In this document: positions 23,597-32,609 of the stretch, piece after piece
Layout of the letters: each line of letters opens with the position of its first letter
Position numbering within the stretch: position 1 is the first letter of the stretch
NCBI GenBank assembly: GCA_900546265.1
Contig: URCA01000040.1
Location: 1-33,239, forward strand
Length of the DNA: 33,239 bases
Source: an uncultured Oscillospiraceae bacterium
GTDB lineage: Bacteria > Bacillota > Clostridia > Oscillospirales > Acutalibacteraceae
Direction: 5' to 3'
Made by a program: the position numbers and the translations under genes
The notes under the pieces: model-generated
Database searches by the model: none
Seen by the model: the letters and a program-made list of their open reading frames with translations, nothing else
Told to the model about the DNA's origin: nothing

Positions 23597-23636
23597 AAAA
23601 CGGCCCCATGCCAAAAACTTGGCATGGGGCCGTTTT
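23597..23636. terminator. Bidirectional terminator between the ABC operon and nadC
   Basis: A 16-base-pair stem, AAAACGGCCCCATGCC (23597-23612) with GGCATGGGGCCGTTTT (23621-23636), has T runs on both strands and lies between convergent genes. Confidence 0.95.
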
Positions 23637-23642
23637 GTCGGC

Positions 23643-24479
23643 TTATCGAATCTTCATGGAAATGTCCAGGGCCTTCACCGAATGGGTCAGCGCGCCGATG
23701 GACACAATGTCCACGCCGGTTTCCGCCACGGCGCGCAGCGTCTCGTCGGTGATGCCGCCGCTGGCCTCCAGCAGGGCCCGCCCGGCGACGAGATCCACCG
23801 CCGCCTTCATAGTGGGGCAGTCCATGTTGTCCAGCATGATGACGTCCGCCCCGGCCTCCAGCGCCTGCCGCACCTCGTCCAGGTTGCGGGTCTCCACCTC
23901 CAGCTTGACCATATGGCCCAGCTTTTCCCGGATGGCCGCCACCGCCTGGGGGATGCCGCCGGCCGCGTCGATGTGATTGTCCTTGAGCATGGCGCCGTCG
24001 GACAGGTTGAAGCGGTGGTTTTTCCCGCCGCCCACCGTCACCGCGTATTTCTGCAGGGCGCGCAGGCCGGGCAGGGTCTTGCGGGTGTCGGTGATGGCCG
24101 CGCGGGTCCCCTCCACCAGCCGGACATACCGGTCGGTGGCGCTCGCCACTCCCGACATGTGCTGCAGGAGGTTGAGTGCCGTTCGCTCCCCCTTGAGCAG
24201 GCAGCGGGTGGAGCCCTCCAGCTCGGCAATGATGTCGCCGTACGCCACCCGGCTTCCCTCCGGCAGCCGGATTTCATACGAGAAGGTGGGATCCAGCAGC
24301 TCGAAAACCCGCAGGGCAACCTCCAGACCGCAGACCACACCCTCCGCCTTGGCCATGAAGCGGGCGGTGGAGCGGGCGGTGGCCGGGATCATCAAATCGG
24401 TGGTGGTGTCCAGATAATTGATGTCCTCCTGCAGCGCGGTTTTAATGATGTCGTCCACATAGAATTGGGGCAGCAGCAT
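23643..24479 (-). CDS. nadC: Nicotinate-nucleotide pyrophosphorylase (carboxylating)
   Basis: A 278-residue quinolinate phosphoribosyltransferase: quinolinate + PRPP gives nicotinate mononucleotide + CO2 + pyrophosphate, the third step of de novo NAD synthesis. Visible signatures are the N-terminal ALQEDINYLDTTTDLM, the PRPP/quinolinate-binding TRKTLPGLRALQKYAVTVGGGKNHR, LSDGAMLKDNH, KLEVETRNLDEV, ADVIMLDNM and EASGGI near the C terminus. The length is normal. It is the last gene of the prs-nadA-nadB-nadC operon, 30 bases behind nadB, and ends at a bidirectional terminator. Confidence 0.97.
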   Translation of the reverse strand: MLLPQFYVDDIIKTALQEDINYLDTTTDLMIPATARSTARFMAKAEGVVCGLEVALRVFELLDPTFSYEIRLPEGSRVAYGDIIAELEGSTRCLLKGERTALNLLQHMSGVASATDRYVRLVEGTRAAITDTRKTLPGLRALQKYAVTVGGGKNHRFNLSDGAMLKDNHIDAAGGIPQAVAAIREKLGHMVKLEVETRNLDEVRQALEAGADVIMLDNMDCPTMKAAVDLVAGRALLEASGGITDETLRAVAETGVDIVSIGALTHSVKALDISMKIR

Positions 24480-24509
24480 GACAAAACCTCCTTGATACGT
24501 TTGATGAAA

Positions 24510-25988
24510 TTACGGGGTGGCGGGGGTTTCTCTTTCCCGCATGACCTCGCTTAATATGATGACGCAGACGGTGGCCAGGCTCTTGGCCTCGATGTAGTCG
24601 GCGGATAGCGCATAGCCGCCGGTTTTCAGATCCTCCAGGATGGCCCGGGCCTCCTTCAGCCCTGATTCCACGGCGTCGTAGTCGGGAATAACGAACCAGG
24701 CCTTCTGCATGATGGCGCGGATGCGGGTACGGTGCCCCGGCTCCAGCGTCCGCCCGCCCGCCGGCTTTTCCGGGGCGGGGGCGGTGACACCGCTGCTCTC
24801 ATGGCGCATCCGGCGGCTGATGTCGTAGGTGGTGCGCCGGGCGAAGACCAGCGCCTCCAGCAGGGAGTTGCTGGCCAGCCGGTTGAGGCCGTGGACACCG
24901 GTGTGGGAGCATTCCCCGGCGGCATACAGCCTGTCCACCGTGGTGTCGCCGTAGACATTGACATCGATGCCGCCCATCAGGTAATGCTGGCAGGGGAACA
25001 CGGGGATGCATTCCTTGGTGATGTCCACCCCCTCCTCCAGGCACCGCTGATAAATCATGGGGAAGTGGTTCTTGATGAACGCCTCCCCACGGAACCGGAT
25101 GTCCAGATAGAAGTCCTCGCTGCCCGTGCGGGCGGCCTCCTTCATGATGCTGCGGGACACCACGTCCCGGGGGGCCAGTTCGCCCCGCTTGTCGTAGCGG
25201 CTCATGAACCGCTCTTTATCGCAGTTGAGCAATAAGGCGCCCTCGCCCCGCACCGCTTCGGAAATCAGGAACCGCTCCCGCCCCTGGGCTGCCGCGAAGG
25301 CGGTGGGATGGAACTGGACGTACCGCAGATTTTTGATCCGCGCGCCCAGCTCATAGGCCAGGGTGATGCCGTCGCCGGTGGCGATGGCGGAATTGGTGGT
25401 GTAGGGGTACACCCGGCCGATGCCGCCGGTGCACAGCACGCAGTAGGAGCAGGTCAGGCTGCGGTATTCGTCCCCTACCAGCAGCCCCGCCCAGAAGCCG
25501 CCGTCCGCCGGGGTCAGGGTGGCCAGCTGGGCGTATTCCAGAAACGAGATGTTGGGCTTGCTCTGGGCCATGGCCAGCAGCTTCTCGGTGATTTCCCGGC
25601 CGGTGGAATCCTTGTGATGAAGGATGCGGCGGCGGGAATGCCCGCCCTCCAGCGTCATGGCGATGTGATGCTGGGAATCCCGGTCGAAGTCCACCCCCAT
25701 CTCCTTGATGAGCCGCAGCACGTCCTCGGGGCCCTCGTTGACCAGGATTTCCAGGCTGCGCAGGTCGTTTTTATAGCCGCCCGCAATCAGGGTGTCCGCG
25801 ATATGCAGGCGGTAGTCGTCGTTCTCCTTGTCCACCACCGCGGCCACGCCGCCCTGGGCCAGGAAGCTGTTGCACAGGGTCAGCTCCCGCTTGGACAGCA
25901 CCAGCACCCGTACATCCGGCGCGAAATTGAGCGCAGCGTACAGGCCCGCCACGCCGCTTCCGGCAATCAATACGTCGTAATCGTTCAT
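24510..25988 (-). CDS. nadB: L-aspartate oxidase
   Basis: A 492-residue flavoenzyme that oxidises L-aspartate to iminoaspartate, the substrate of NadA. The FAD dinucleotide-binding motif IAGSGVAGLYAA lies at 8-19. Other hallmarks are NSFLAQGGVAAV, EGGHSRRRILHHKDSTGREI, VQFHPTAF, LISEAVRGEGALLLN, PRDVVSRSI, YLMGGIDVNVYGDTT and AAGECSHTGVHGLNRLASNSLLEALVFARR. In anaerobes fumarate rather than oxygen is the likely electron acceptor. The ATG at 25988 is preferred to the in-frame start at 26009 because AAAGGA lies upstream at an acceptable if slightly long spacing. It follows nadA after about 125 bases, an interval without visible genes, and precedes nadC by 30. Confidence 0.96.
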   Translation of the reverse strand: MNDYDVLIAGSGVAGLYAALNFAPDVRVLVLSKRELTLCNSFLAQGGVAAVVDKENDDYRLHIADTLIAGGYKNDLRSLEILVNEGPEDVLRLIKEMGVDFDRDSQHHIAMTLEGGHSRRRILHHKDSTGREITEKLLAMAQSKPNISFLEYAQLATLTPADGGFWAGLLVGDEYRSLTCSYCVLCTGGIGRVYPYTTNSAIATGDGITLAYELGARIKNLRYVQFHPTAFAAAQGRERFLISEAVRGEGALLLNCDKERFMSRYDKRGELAPRDVVSRSIMKEAARTGSEDFYLDIRFRGEAFIKNHFPMIYQRCLEEGVDITKECIPVFPCQHYLMGGIDVNVYGDTTVDRLYAAGECSHTGVHGLNRLASNSLLEALVFARRTTYDISRRMRHESSGVTAPAPEKPAGGRTLEPGHRTRIRAIMQKAWFVIPDYDAVESGLKEARAILEDLKTGGYALSADYIEAKSLATVCVIILSEVMRERETPATP

Positions 25989-26114
25989 GGAGTCGTCGTT
26001 CCTTTCCATCGCGGGCGCCCCGCGGGCCCGCCAGCCTTTTTATTCTGCAAAAAAGCTGCCTCCCCGCGGGAAACAGCCTTTTGTCGATATACCGCACGCG
26101 CGGGATGCAAAGCG

Positions 26115-27023
26115 TCAGGCGCCCAGCGTGATCATATTGGTCAGGCTGGCCCGGGCGGCGTCCATCAGGGCGGCGTCCATCTCGATGACCTCCCCGCCGC
26201 GGCCTTCCATGGCAGCCAGCAGGGTGTCGACGGTGGTGCGCTTCATGTCCGGGCAGACCAGCTTGTCTTCGGCGATCTGGACGAGGCGGCCCGGATAGTC
26301 GAGGCTCAGCCGATCCACCACGCCCCGCTCGGTGGCCACCAGTACCGGCTGGTCGGTGGCGCGGATATAGTCAATGATGGCGGCCGTGGAGCCGATGGTG
26401 TCTGCCAGACTCAAGGCGTCGGGCGTGCATTCGGGATGCATGGCCACCTTGGCGCCGGGATGGGCGGCCTTGGCCCGGCGCACATCCTCCGCCGTCAGGG
26501 CGTCGTGAACCGGGCAGTAGCCGTCCCAGGTGACGATGTGCTTTTCCGGCACCTGCCGGCGCACATAATCCCCCAGGTTTTTATCGGGGATGAATAGGAT
26601 ATTTTGCTGCGGCAGGGTCCGCACGATTTTCAGGGCGGAGGAGGAGGTCACGCAGACGTCGCTGACCGCCTTGAGTTCGGCGGTGGTGTTGATGTAGGCC
26701 ACCACCGCATAGTCCGGATGCTCCTGCCGGAATGCGGCCACCCGCTCGGGCTCGATTTGCCGGGCCATGGGGCAGTCGGCTGTGGGCTCCACCAGGACGA
26801 CCCGTTTGCCGGGGCTGAGAATCTTGATGCCCTCCGCCATGAAGCGGACGCCGCAGAGAAACACCGTGTCCGCGTCGGTGGCGGCGGCCTTCTGGGCCAG
26901 GGCGAAGCTGTCCCCCAGAATGTCGGCGCAGGCCTGCACTTCCGGGGACTGGTATGTATGCGCCGCGATAACGGCGTGGTGTTCCCGCTTCAGGCGGGCG
27001 ACAGCTTCCATCGTTTCAGTCAT
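26115..27023 (-). CDS. nadA: Quinolinate synthase
   Basis: A 302-residue [4Fe-4S] enzyme that condenses iminoaspartate with dihydroxyacetone phosphate to quinolinate. The three cluster cysteines expected for NadA are visible: C84 (TADCPMA), C170 (GYCPVH) and C257 (LVCPDMK). Also present are AHTYQSPEVQACADILGDSFALA at the N terminus, YINTTAELKA, TSSSALKIV, FIPDKNLG and MHPEC. GGAGG stands seven bases before the ATG. It lies 21 bases after prs and upstream of nadB in one transcription unit. NadA is oxygen sensitive, in keeping with an anaerobe. Confidence 0.97.
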   Translation of the reverse strand: MTETMEAVARLKREHHAVIAAHTYQSPEVQACADILGDSFALAQKAAATDADTVFLCGVRFMAEGIKILSPGKRVVLVEPTADCPMARQIEPERVAAFRQEHPDYAVVAYINTTAELKAVSDVCVTSSSALKIVRTLPQQNILFIPDKNLGDYVRRQVPEKHIVTWDGYCPVHDALTAEDVRRAKAAHPGAKVAMHPECTPDALSLADTIGSTAAIIDYIRATDQPVLVATERGVVDRLSLDYPGRLVQIAEDKLVCPDMKRTTVDTLLAAMEGRGGEVIEMDAALMDAARASLTNMITLGA

Positions 27024-27044
27024 GAGGAGCCTCCGTTCGCAGGC

Positions 27045-28193
27045 TTACCGGCTGCGTTTGGCCAGCAGCTGCTTGATTTTTTCATGGGGATCGATGATGA
27101 CGCTGACCGACACCTCGTGGTTGAGGGCGGCGATGAAGTAGGCGATGTATTTGGACACATCCACCTCATGGAACCAGGAGCGGCCCAGTAGCTCGGGGGA
27201 CCGGTAGGTCAGGTTAGTGCCGAATACCCCGTTGACCACCCCGTCGGCCACCGCCTTGTCGAAGCTCTCCAGCCCGGCGGTGAAGGTGGCGTAGGTGGCG
27301 TAGGTGAAGATGCGGCCCGCCTTGCGCTTTTTCAGCTCATAGGCGATGTCCAGCATGGATTCGCCGGAGGCGATGATATCGTCGGCGATGAAAATGTCCT
27401 TGCCCTCGACCGAGTTGCCCAGGTATTCGTGGGCGACGATGGGGTTGCGGCCGTTGACCACGGTGGAGTAGTCCCGGCGTTTATAGAACATGCCCAGGTC
27501 CACCCCCAGGCAGGAGGCGTAGTACATGTTGCGGTTCATGGCGCCCTCGTCGGGGGAGACGATCATCAGGTGATCCCGGTCGGGCTGCAGGTCGGGGACG
27601 GCCCGGAACAGGGCCTTGAGCACCTGGTAGGAGGGCATGACGTTGTCGAAGCCCATGAGGGGAATGGCGTTGTGGACGCGGGGATCGTGGGCGTCAAAGG
27701 TGACGATGTTGGACACACCCATATTCCGCAGTTCCTGCAGCGCCACGGCGCAGTCCAGGGACTCCCGGTAGTTGCGCCGGTGCTGGCGGCCGCCGTAAAG
27801 GATGGGCATGATGACGTTGATGCGGTGGGCCTTGCCGCTGGTGGCCTGGATAATCCGCTTGAGATCCATGAAATGGTCGTCCGGCGACATGGCGTTCTCT
27901 TTGCCGAACATTTTGTAGGTGCAGCTGTAGTTCCCAACATCGACCAGAATGAACAAGTCGTCGCCGCGGATGCTGGATTTGATAATCCCCTTGCCGTCTC
28001 CGGAGGAGAACCGGGGGCATTCCGCCTCCACCATAAAGGTGTCGTCGGTGCGGCCGCTTTTGTGCGCCCATTCGGTCAGGTGTGCGTTGATTTTTTCGCC
28101 CAGTTCCCTGGCGCTCTCCAAGGCGATGATGCTTAAGGGCGCCACTTTGTCCTGCTCTGCAAAAATCGTTTCACTGGTAATGTTGTGAGCCAC
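27045..28193 (-). CDS. prs: Ribose-phosphate pyrophosphokinase (clostridial type), first gene of the nad operon
   Basis: A 382-residue PRPP synthetase: ribose 5-phosphate + ATP gives PRPP + AMP. It is of the longer, divergent type found in Clostridia rather than the classical Prs of about 315 residues. Recognisable are FSSGDGKGIIKSSIRGDDLFILVDVGNYS, INVIMPILYGGRQHRRNYRESLDC, IVTFDAHDPRVHNAIP, the nucleotide region MIVSPDEGAMNRN and the PRPP loop IADDIIASGESMLDIA. The GTG at 28193 is preferred over the earlier GTG at 28241: GAAGGGGAAG stands upstream, homologues start MAHxIxTETIFAEQ, and the -10 at 28254-28249 would place the transcript start close to 28241. Its position ahead of nadA, nadB and nadC links PRPP supply to the NadC reaction. 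Confidence 0.93.
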   Translation of the reverse strand: MAHNITSETIFAEQDKVAPLSIIALESARELGEKINAHLTEWAHKSGRTDDTFMVEAECPRFSSGDGKGIIKSSIRGDDLFILVDVGNYSCTYKMFGKENAMSPDDHFMDLKRIIQATSGKAHRINVIMPILYGGRQHRRNYRESLDCAVALQELRNMGVSNIVTFDAHDPRVHNAIPLMGFDNVMPSYQVLKALFRAVPDLQPDRDHLMIVSPDEGAMNRNMYYASCLGVDLGMFYKRRDYSTVVNGRNPIVAHEYLGNSVEGKDIFIADDIIASGESMLDIAYELKKRKAGRIFTYATYATFTAGLESFDKAVADGVVNGVFGTNLTYRSPELLGRSWFHEVDVSKYIAYFIAALNHEVSVSVIIDPHEKIKQLLAKRSR

Positions 28194-28248
28194 TGTCAAC
28201 TTCCCCTTCAATTTTGTGTCCGTGTCCGGATCTATTAACACAGATTTA

Positions 28249-28254
28249 ATTGTA
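28249..28254 (-). promoter_or_regulatory. -10 element of the prs-nadABC operon
   Basis: On the minus strand TACAAT (28254-28249) stands about 56 bases before the GTG start of prs. No convincing -35 hexamer is seen at the usual distance. No recognised NAD-repressor operator was found. Confidence 0.4.
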
Positions 28255-28333
28255 CCACAGGGGCCGGGGAATTGGCTAGGTTGGGCGGGCTTTTTTGCTG
28301 CCGAATTTTCCCGAAATTTCGGAATTCATACTA

Positions 28334-28362
28334 TGGACAATGCACAACGAAAGGGGTATACT
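28334..28362 (+). promoter_or_regulatory. Promoter of hflX
   Basis: TGGACA (28334-28339) and TATACT (28357-28362) are separated by exactly 17 bases, the best promoter match in the window. A leader of about 150 bases follows, in which I see no gene. Confidence 0.75.
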
Positions 28363-28518
28363 AAAACAGTCACATGGCCCGGAACAGGCGGATTTTTCCG
28401 CATTTTTCCGCACACAATCAAGCAAAACCGAACGGCCCGGCGCGGGGGTTCACCCTCCAGCGCGTTTTTTCGCACGGAATCGAACCGGCCGGCGGCTTCG
28501 GAGAACAGGAGCATCCAT

Positions 28519-29769
<1,251 letters not shown>

Positions 29770-29786
29770 GACAGGGGAGGACGGAC

Positions 29787-30647
29787 ATGGACATCAAGAA
29801 GTACTGTTTTACCAAACGGGACAGCTTTTCCATCGGCAAATTCGACACGGCGGATACCGACGGATTTTCCGACAAGGAGGACGCGCGCAAGCAGCTGCGC
29901 CGCAACGTGGAGCGGATGGCCGTGCTGCAGGATAAATTTTACGCCCAGGACAGGGAGGCCTTGCTGCTGGTGTTCCAGGCCATGGATTCGGCAGGAAAGG
30001 ACGGGGCGGTCAAGCATGTGATGAGCGGTCTCAACCCGCAGGGGGTGCAGGTCTACAGCTTCAAGCAGCCGTCGGCGGAGGAGCTGGATCACGACTACCT
30101 CTGGCGGATCCACCGCTGCCTGCCCGAGCGGGGAAACATCGGGATATTCAACCGCTCCTATTACGAGGAGGTGCTGGTGGGCAAGGTGCACAACCTGCCG
30201 TTTCAGCAGAAGCTGCCCTCCCGCTGCCTGACCGAGGACATTTGGGAGAAGCGGTACCGCCAGCTGCGGGATTACGAGCGGTATCTGTCGGAAAACGGGG
30301 TGACGGTGGTCAAGTTTTTCCTGGACATCTCCAAGGACGAGCAGAAAAAGCGGTTTCTCGCCCGGATCGACAACGAGGCGAAGAACTGGAAGTTCTCCAC
30401 CGCCGATATCGCGGAGCGGGCCCACTGGGACGAGTATATGGCGGCGTACGAGGACTGCATCAACGCCACGGCCTCCAAGGCCGCGCCCTGGTACGTCATC
30501 CCGGCGGATAAAAAGTGGTTCGCCCGGCTGCTGATTTCGGAAATCGTGGTGCGGACGCTGGAGGGGCTGGATCCCCAGTATCCGGCCGTCAGCGAGGCGC
30601 AGAAACAGGCGCTGCAAAGCTGCCGCAAGCAGCTGGAGGAGGCGTAA
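29787..30647 (+). CDS. PPK2-family polyphosphate kinase / polyphosphate:nucleotide phosphotransferase
   Basis: A 286-residue PPK2 protein that transfers phosphate between polyphosphate and nucleoside mono- or diphosphates. The Walker A-type motif is MDSAGKDG (66-73), followed by the lid and base-recognition segment NIGIFNRSYYEEVLVGKVHNL and by FFLDISKDEQKKRFLARIDNEAKNWKFS, WDEYMAAYEDCI and WYVIPADKKWFARLL, all PPK2 hallmarks. Whether it favours ADP, AMP or GDP is not decidable by eye. AGGGGAGG precedes the ATG. It is probably co-transcribed with hflX, a pairing of stress-related functions. Confidence 0.95.
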   Translation: MDIKKYCFTKRDSFSIGKFDTADTDGFSDKEDARKQLRRNVERMAVLQDKFYAQDREALLLVFQAMDSAGKDGAVKHVMSGLNPQGVQVYSFKQPSAEELDHDYLWRIHRCLPERGNIGIFNRSYYEEVLVGKVHNLPFQQKLPSRCLTEDIWEKRYRQLRDYERYLSENGVTVVKFFLDISKDEQKKRFLARIDNEAKNWKFSTADIAERAHWDEYMAAYEDCINATASKAAPWYVIPADKKWFARLLISEIVVRTLEGLDPQYPAVSEAQKQALQSCRKQLEEA

Positions 30648-30683
30648 GCGCGATCACCCGGACGGTGAAGAGGAGGAATCCGC

Positions 30684-31238
30684 ATGAAAAAGAGGCGGCT
30701 TTGGGGCGCGGTGATTTACGGGGGGCTGATCCTGCTGCTGCCGGCGGCGCTGTGGCTGCTGCTGGCGCTGGCGGACGCCCGGAGCGAGGCGCCCGTCTTC
30801 GTGGGGTATAACAATTACATGCGCCTGTTTATGGCGGACAACGTGCTCCGCCGGGCGCTATGGAACACTCTGTTCCCGTCTGCGGCGCTTTGCGCGGCGG
30901 TGAGCGCCGGGTTTGTCGTGCTCAAGCGGCTGGTGCTCGACCGGTGGCGGTCCCGGCTGCGGGAGCCGGTGTGCTACGCGGGGCTGTCCGTCCTGCTGTT
31001 CGGCCTGCTGGCCTTCCGGCTGCCGGCGCTGGTGGGCATGCCGACAGCCGCGTATGCGGCGCAGGGGATGATTCATTATCGGCCGGATGTGTATGATATA
31101 TTGACGGATCCCCTATATCTTACGGTCGGCTGCATCATGCTGGAGATCAGCCTGATCCTCGGCTTGATCGTCTGGCTGTTCGACCGGTTTCTGCCGCGCC
31201 GGGCGGCGAGGCGCGGGGAACAAGCCCCCACAACATAA
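30684..31238 (+). CDS. Small integral membrane protein, unknown; resembles the N-terminal part of a sugar ABC permease
   Basis: A 184-residue protein with four predicted membrane segments (about 8-30, 64-84, 96-118 and 147-168) and a basic C-terminal tail. The stretch VGYNNYMRLFMADNVLRRALWNTLF (about 40-64) recalls the periplasmic loop of MalF/UgpA-type sugar permeases, but the EAA loop and the rest of a permease domain are missing, and no ATPase or binding protein is adjacent. It may be a degenerate permease remnant that is still expressed, or an unrelated membrane protein. AAGAGGAGG stands upstream of the ATG. It lies 36 bases after the PPK2 gene, so it is probably in the same operon. Confidence 0.75.
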   Translation: MKKRRLWGAVIYGGLILLLPAALWLLLALADARSEAPVFVGYNNYMRLFMADNVLRRALWNTLFPSAALCAAVSAGFVVLKRLVLDRWRSRLREPVCYAGLSVLLFGLLAFRLPALVGMPTAAYAAQGMIHYRPDVYDILTDPLYLTVGCIMLEISLILGLIVWLFDRFLPRRAARRGEQAPTT

Positions 31239-31245
31239 CGCGACA

Positions 31246-31287
31246 AAAACCACATGCGGGCCAACTTCATGGCCCGCATGTGGTTTT
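31246..31287. terminator. Bidirectional terminator between convergent operons
   Basis: A perfect 17-base-pair stem (31246-31262 with 31271-31287; core CCACATGCGGGCC) with A and T runs at its ends separates the membrane-protein gene from the convergent methyltransferase gene. Confidence 0.95.
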
Positions 31288-31297
31288 ATATTGGCTA

Positions 31298-32311
31298 TTA
31301 AAGGCTGTCGTAATACTCGTTCGCGGCGGCGAAGAAGGCGTCGATGTTCTCCCAGGGGGAGGCGGGGGGGATGTCGCAGCCGGAGGAGACGACGAAATTG
31401 GGATGACCGGGACAGCAGGCGGCCATCAGGCGGAGGGTTTCCTCCCGCACGGAGGCGGGGGTGCCGCCCCGGAACTGCCCGGCGGGATCCAGGTTGCCCA
31501 TGGCCACCGTGTCCGCCGGAATATGGGGCAGCATGGCCGCCATGTCGATGGCGTTGCCGAAATGGTAGGCGGCGGCGCCGGTGCGCAGGATGGAATCAAT
31601 CATCTGGATGGTATTGTTGCCGCAGTTATGGTAAATCACCAGAAAATCGTCGTCCTGGACGGCCTCGATGATTTCCCGGACATAGGGCTCGGAGAACTGG
31701 GCGGCCATATCGGGGGAGAGCAGACCGGTCAAGGGTTCGGCCATGACCACGCCGGCGGCGCCGGTGCGCTCCTTATAGGCACGGATATAGGCGGTGAGGA
31801 AATCGGTGGCCTTGCGCATGGCGAGGTGCACCATATCGGGCTCCGTATAACAGTTGACCAGGGCCTCGGTGACGTCCATCAGGCGGCCGGCCAGGGAGAA
31901 GGGGCCGATGACCCCGGCAAACACGGGCCGGTCGGTGATGAGCGCCGCGGCCTTTTCGATGGCCTCGATACAGCGGCCGGTGCGCCCCGCGCCCACCTCT
32001 GGAACCGGAAGGGCGCGGGCCTCCTCCTCCGAGGTGACGACGGCGCCGGTGACGGTGGGCACCTCATCGTCGGAAATCCGTATGGGGCAGCCGAAGGCCT
32101 CGGCCTCCACCGAGAGATCCATAAAGCTGACCGCGGCGGCGGCGTCCGCCCGTTCGGCAACGCGGCGCATGCCTTCCGCCTGGAGGCCGCTGTCGGCGAT
32201 CAGGTCTTTGACGGTGATGTCTAACAGGCTGACACAGGGAAAAGACAGAACCGGCAGGGGCTTTTTGCGGGGAGCGTCCCGCAGGGCGTTCAACCAGGCT
32301 CTCGCTTGCAT
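31298..32311 (-). CDS. Uroporphyrinogen-decarboxylase-family (MtaA/CmuA-like) corrinoid methyltransferase
   Basis: A 337-residue protein of the URO-D fold, closest in character to MtaA/CmuA enzymes that move a methyl group from a methyl-corrinoid protein to coenzyme M or tetrahydrofolate. The zinc-binding set expected for that subgroup is present: H228 and C230 in YHNCGNN and C312 in SSGCDIPP. True heme-pathway HemE lacks this set, so HemE is unlikely. Other signatures are GVIGPFSLAGRLMDVTEAL and AMGNLDPAGQF. The ATG at 32311 is chosen for the AAAGGAG upstream and the family length; the open frame extends into the repeat region. No corrinoid protein or activating protein is adjacent, so substrate and partner are unknown. 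Confidence 0.88.
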   Translation of the reverse strand: MQARAWLNALRDAPRKKPLPVLSFPCVSLLDITVKDLIADSGLQAEGMRRVAERADAAAAVSFMDLSVEAEAFGCPIRISDDEVPTVTGAVVTSEEEARALPVPEVGAGRTGRCIEAIEKAAALITDRPVFAGVIGPFSLAGRLMDVTEALVNCYTEPDMVHLAMRKATDFLTAYIRAYKERTGAAGVVMAEPLTGLLSPDMAAQFSEPYVREIIEAVQDDDFLVIYHNCGNNTIQMIDSILRTGAAAYHFGNAIDMAAMLPHIPADTVAMGNLDPAGQFRGGTPASVREETLRLMAACCPGHPNFVVSSGCDIPPASPWENIDAFFAAANEYYDSL

Positions 32312-32353
32312 AGAAACCGCACTCCTTTGCGCACTTTTTTTCATGTTGGAACC

Positions 32354-32359
32354 ACTATA
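32354..32359 (-). promoter_or_regulatory. Probable -10 element of the methyltransferase gene
   Basis: TATAGT on the minus strand (32359-32354) stands about 43 bases before the ATG. The -35 region has no good match. Confidence 0.4.
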
Positions 32360-32439
32360 CCGCATTCGGAGGCGGAGGTCTTGCAAATTCTTACGGAAAA
32401 CGGGAGGATTTTTTACCATTGTGGTTTTATGGGTGGGAT

Positions 32440-32609
32440 CTATAGATGTTACTCTATCGGGGGTGGTGTAGGTATGCGGGGCACCACCCCGCGGGCTGAT
32501 TGCGACTGTGAATCGCTCCGCACCGTGGGGGAGATCCTTGCTACGTCCTATCGGGCTTAGTGTTGGTATGCGGGGTACCACCCCGTACTTCTATTGCGCC
32601 GATGCGGCG
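32440..32609. repeat. Short palindromic repeats adjoining the large element (right side)
   Basis: In reverse complement this interval repeats the layout seen at 711-860: the GCGCCG-CAT-CGGCGC hairpin next to the element, then CGGGG-TGGTA-CCCCG (in place of the unrelated palindrome at 748-767), then the GCATACCAAC...CCCGATAG unit (32571-32548). A second, more diverged unit lies at 32477-32454 next to another GGGGTGGTGCCCC hairpin. No gene is seen between 32360 and the end of the window. Confidence 0.7.

Noticed and set aside
23541..26597. Long plus-strand open frames opposite nadC and nadB/nadA (337 and 429 codons)
   Set aside because: They are shadows of confidently identified minus-strand NAD genes, with Gly/His/Gln-rich translations and no motifs.
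31298..32311. HemE (uroporphyrinogen decarboxylase of heme synthesis)
   Set aside because: The His-x-Cys...Cys zinc set of the MtaA/CmuA subgroup is present and no other heme-pathway gene is nearby.
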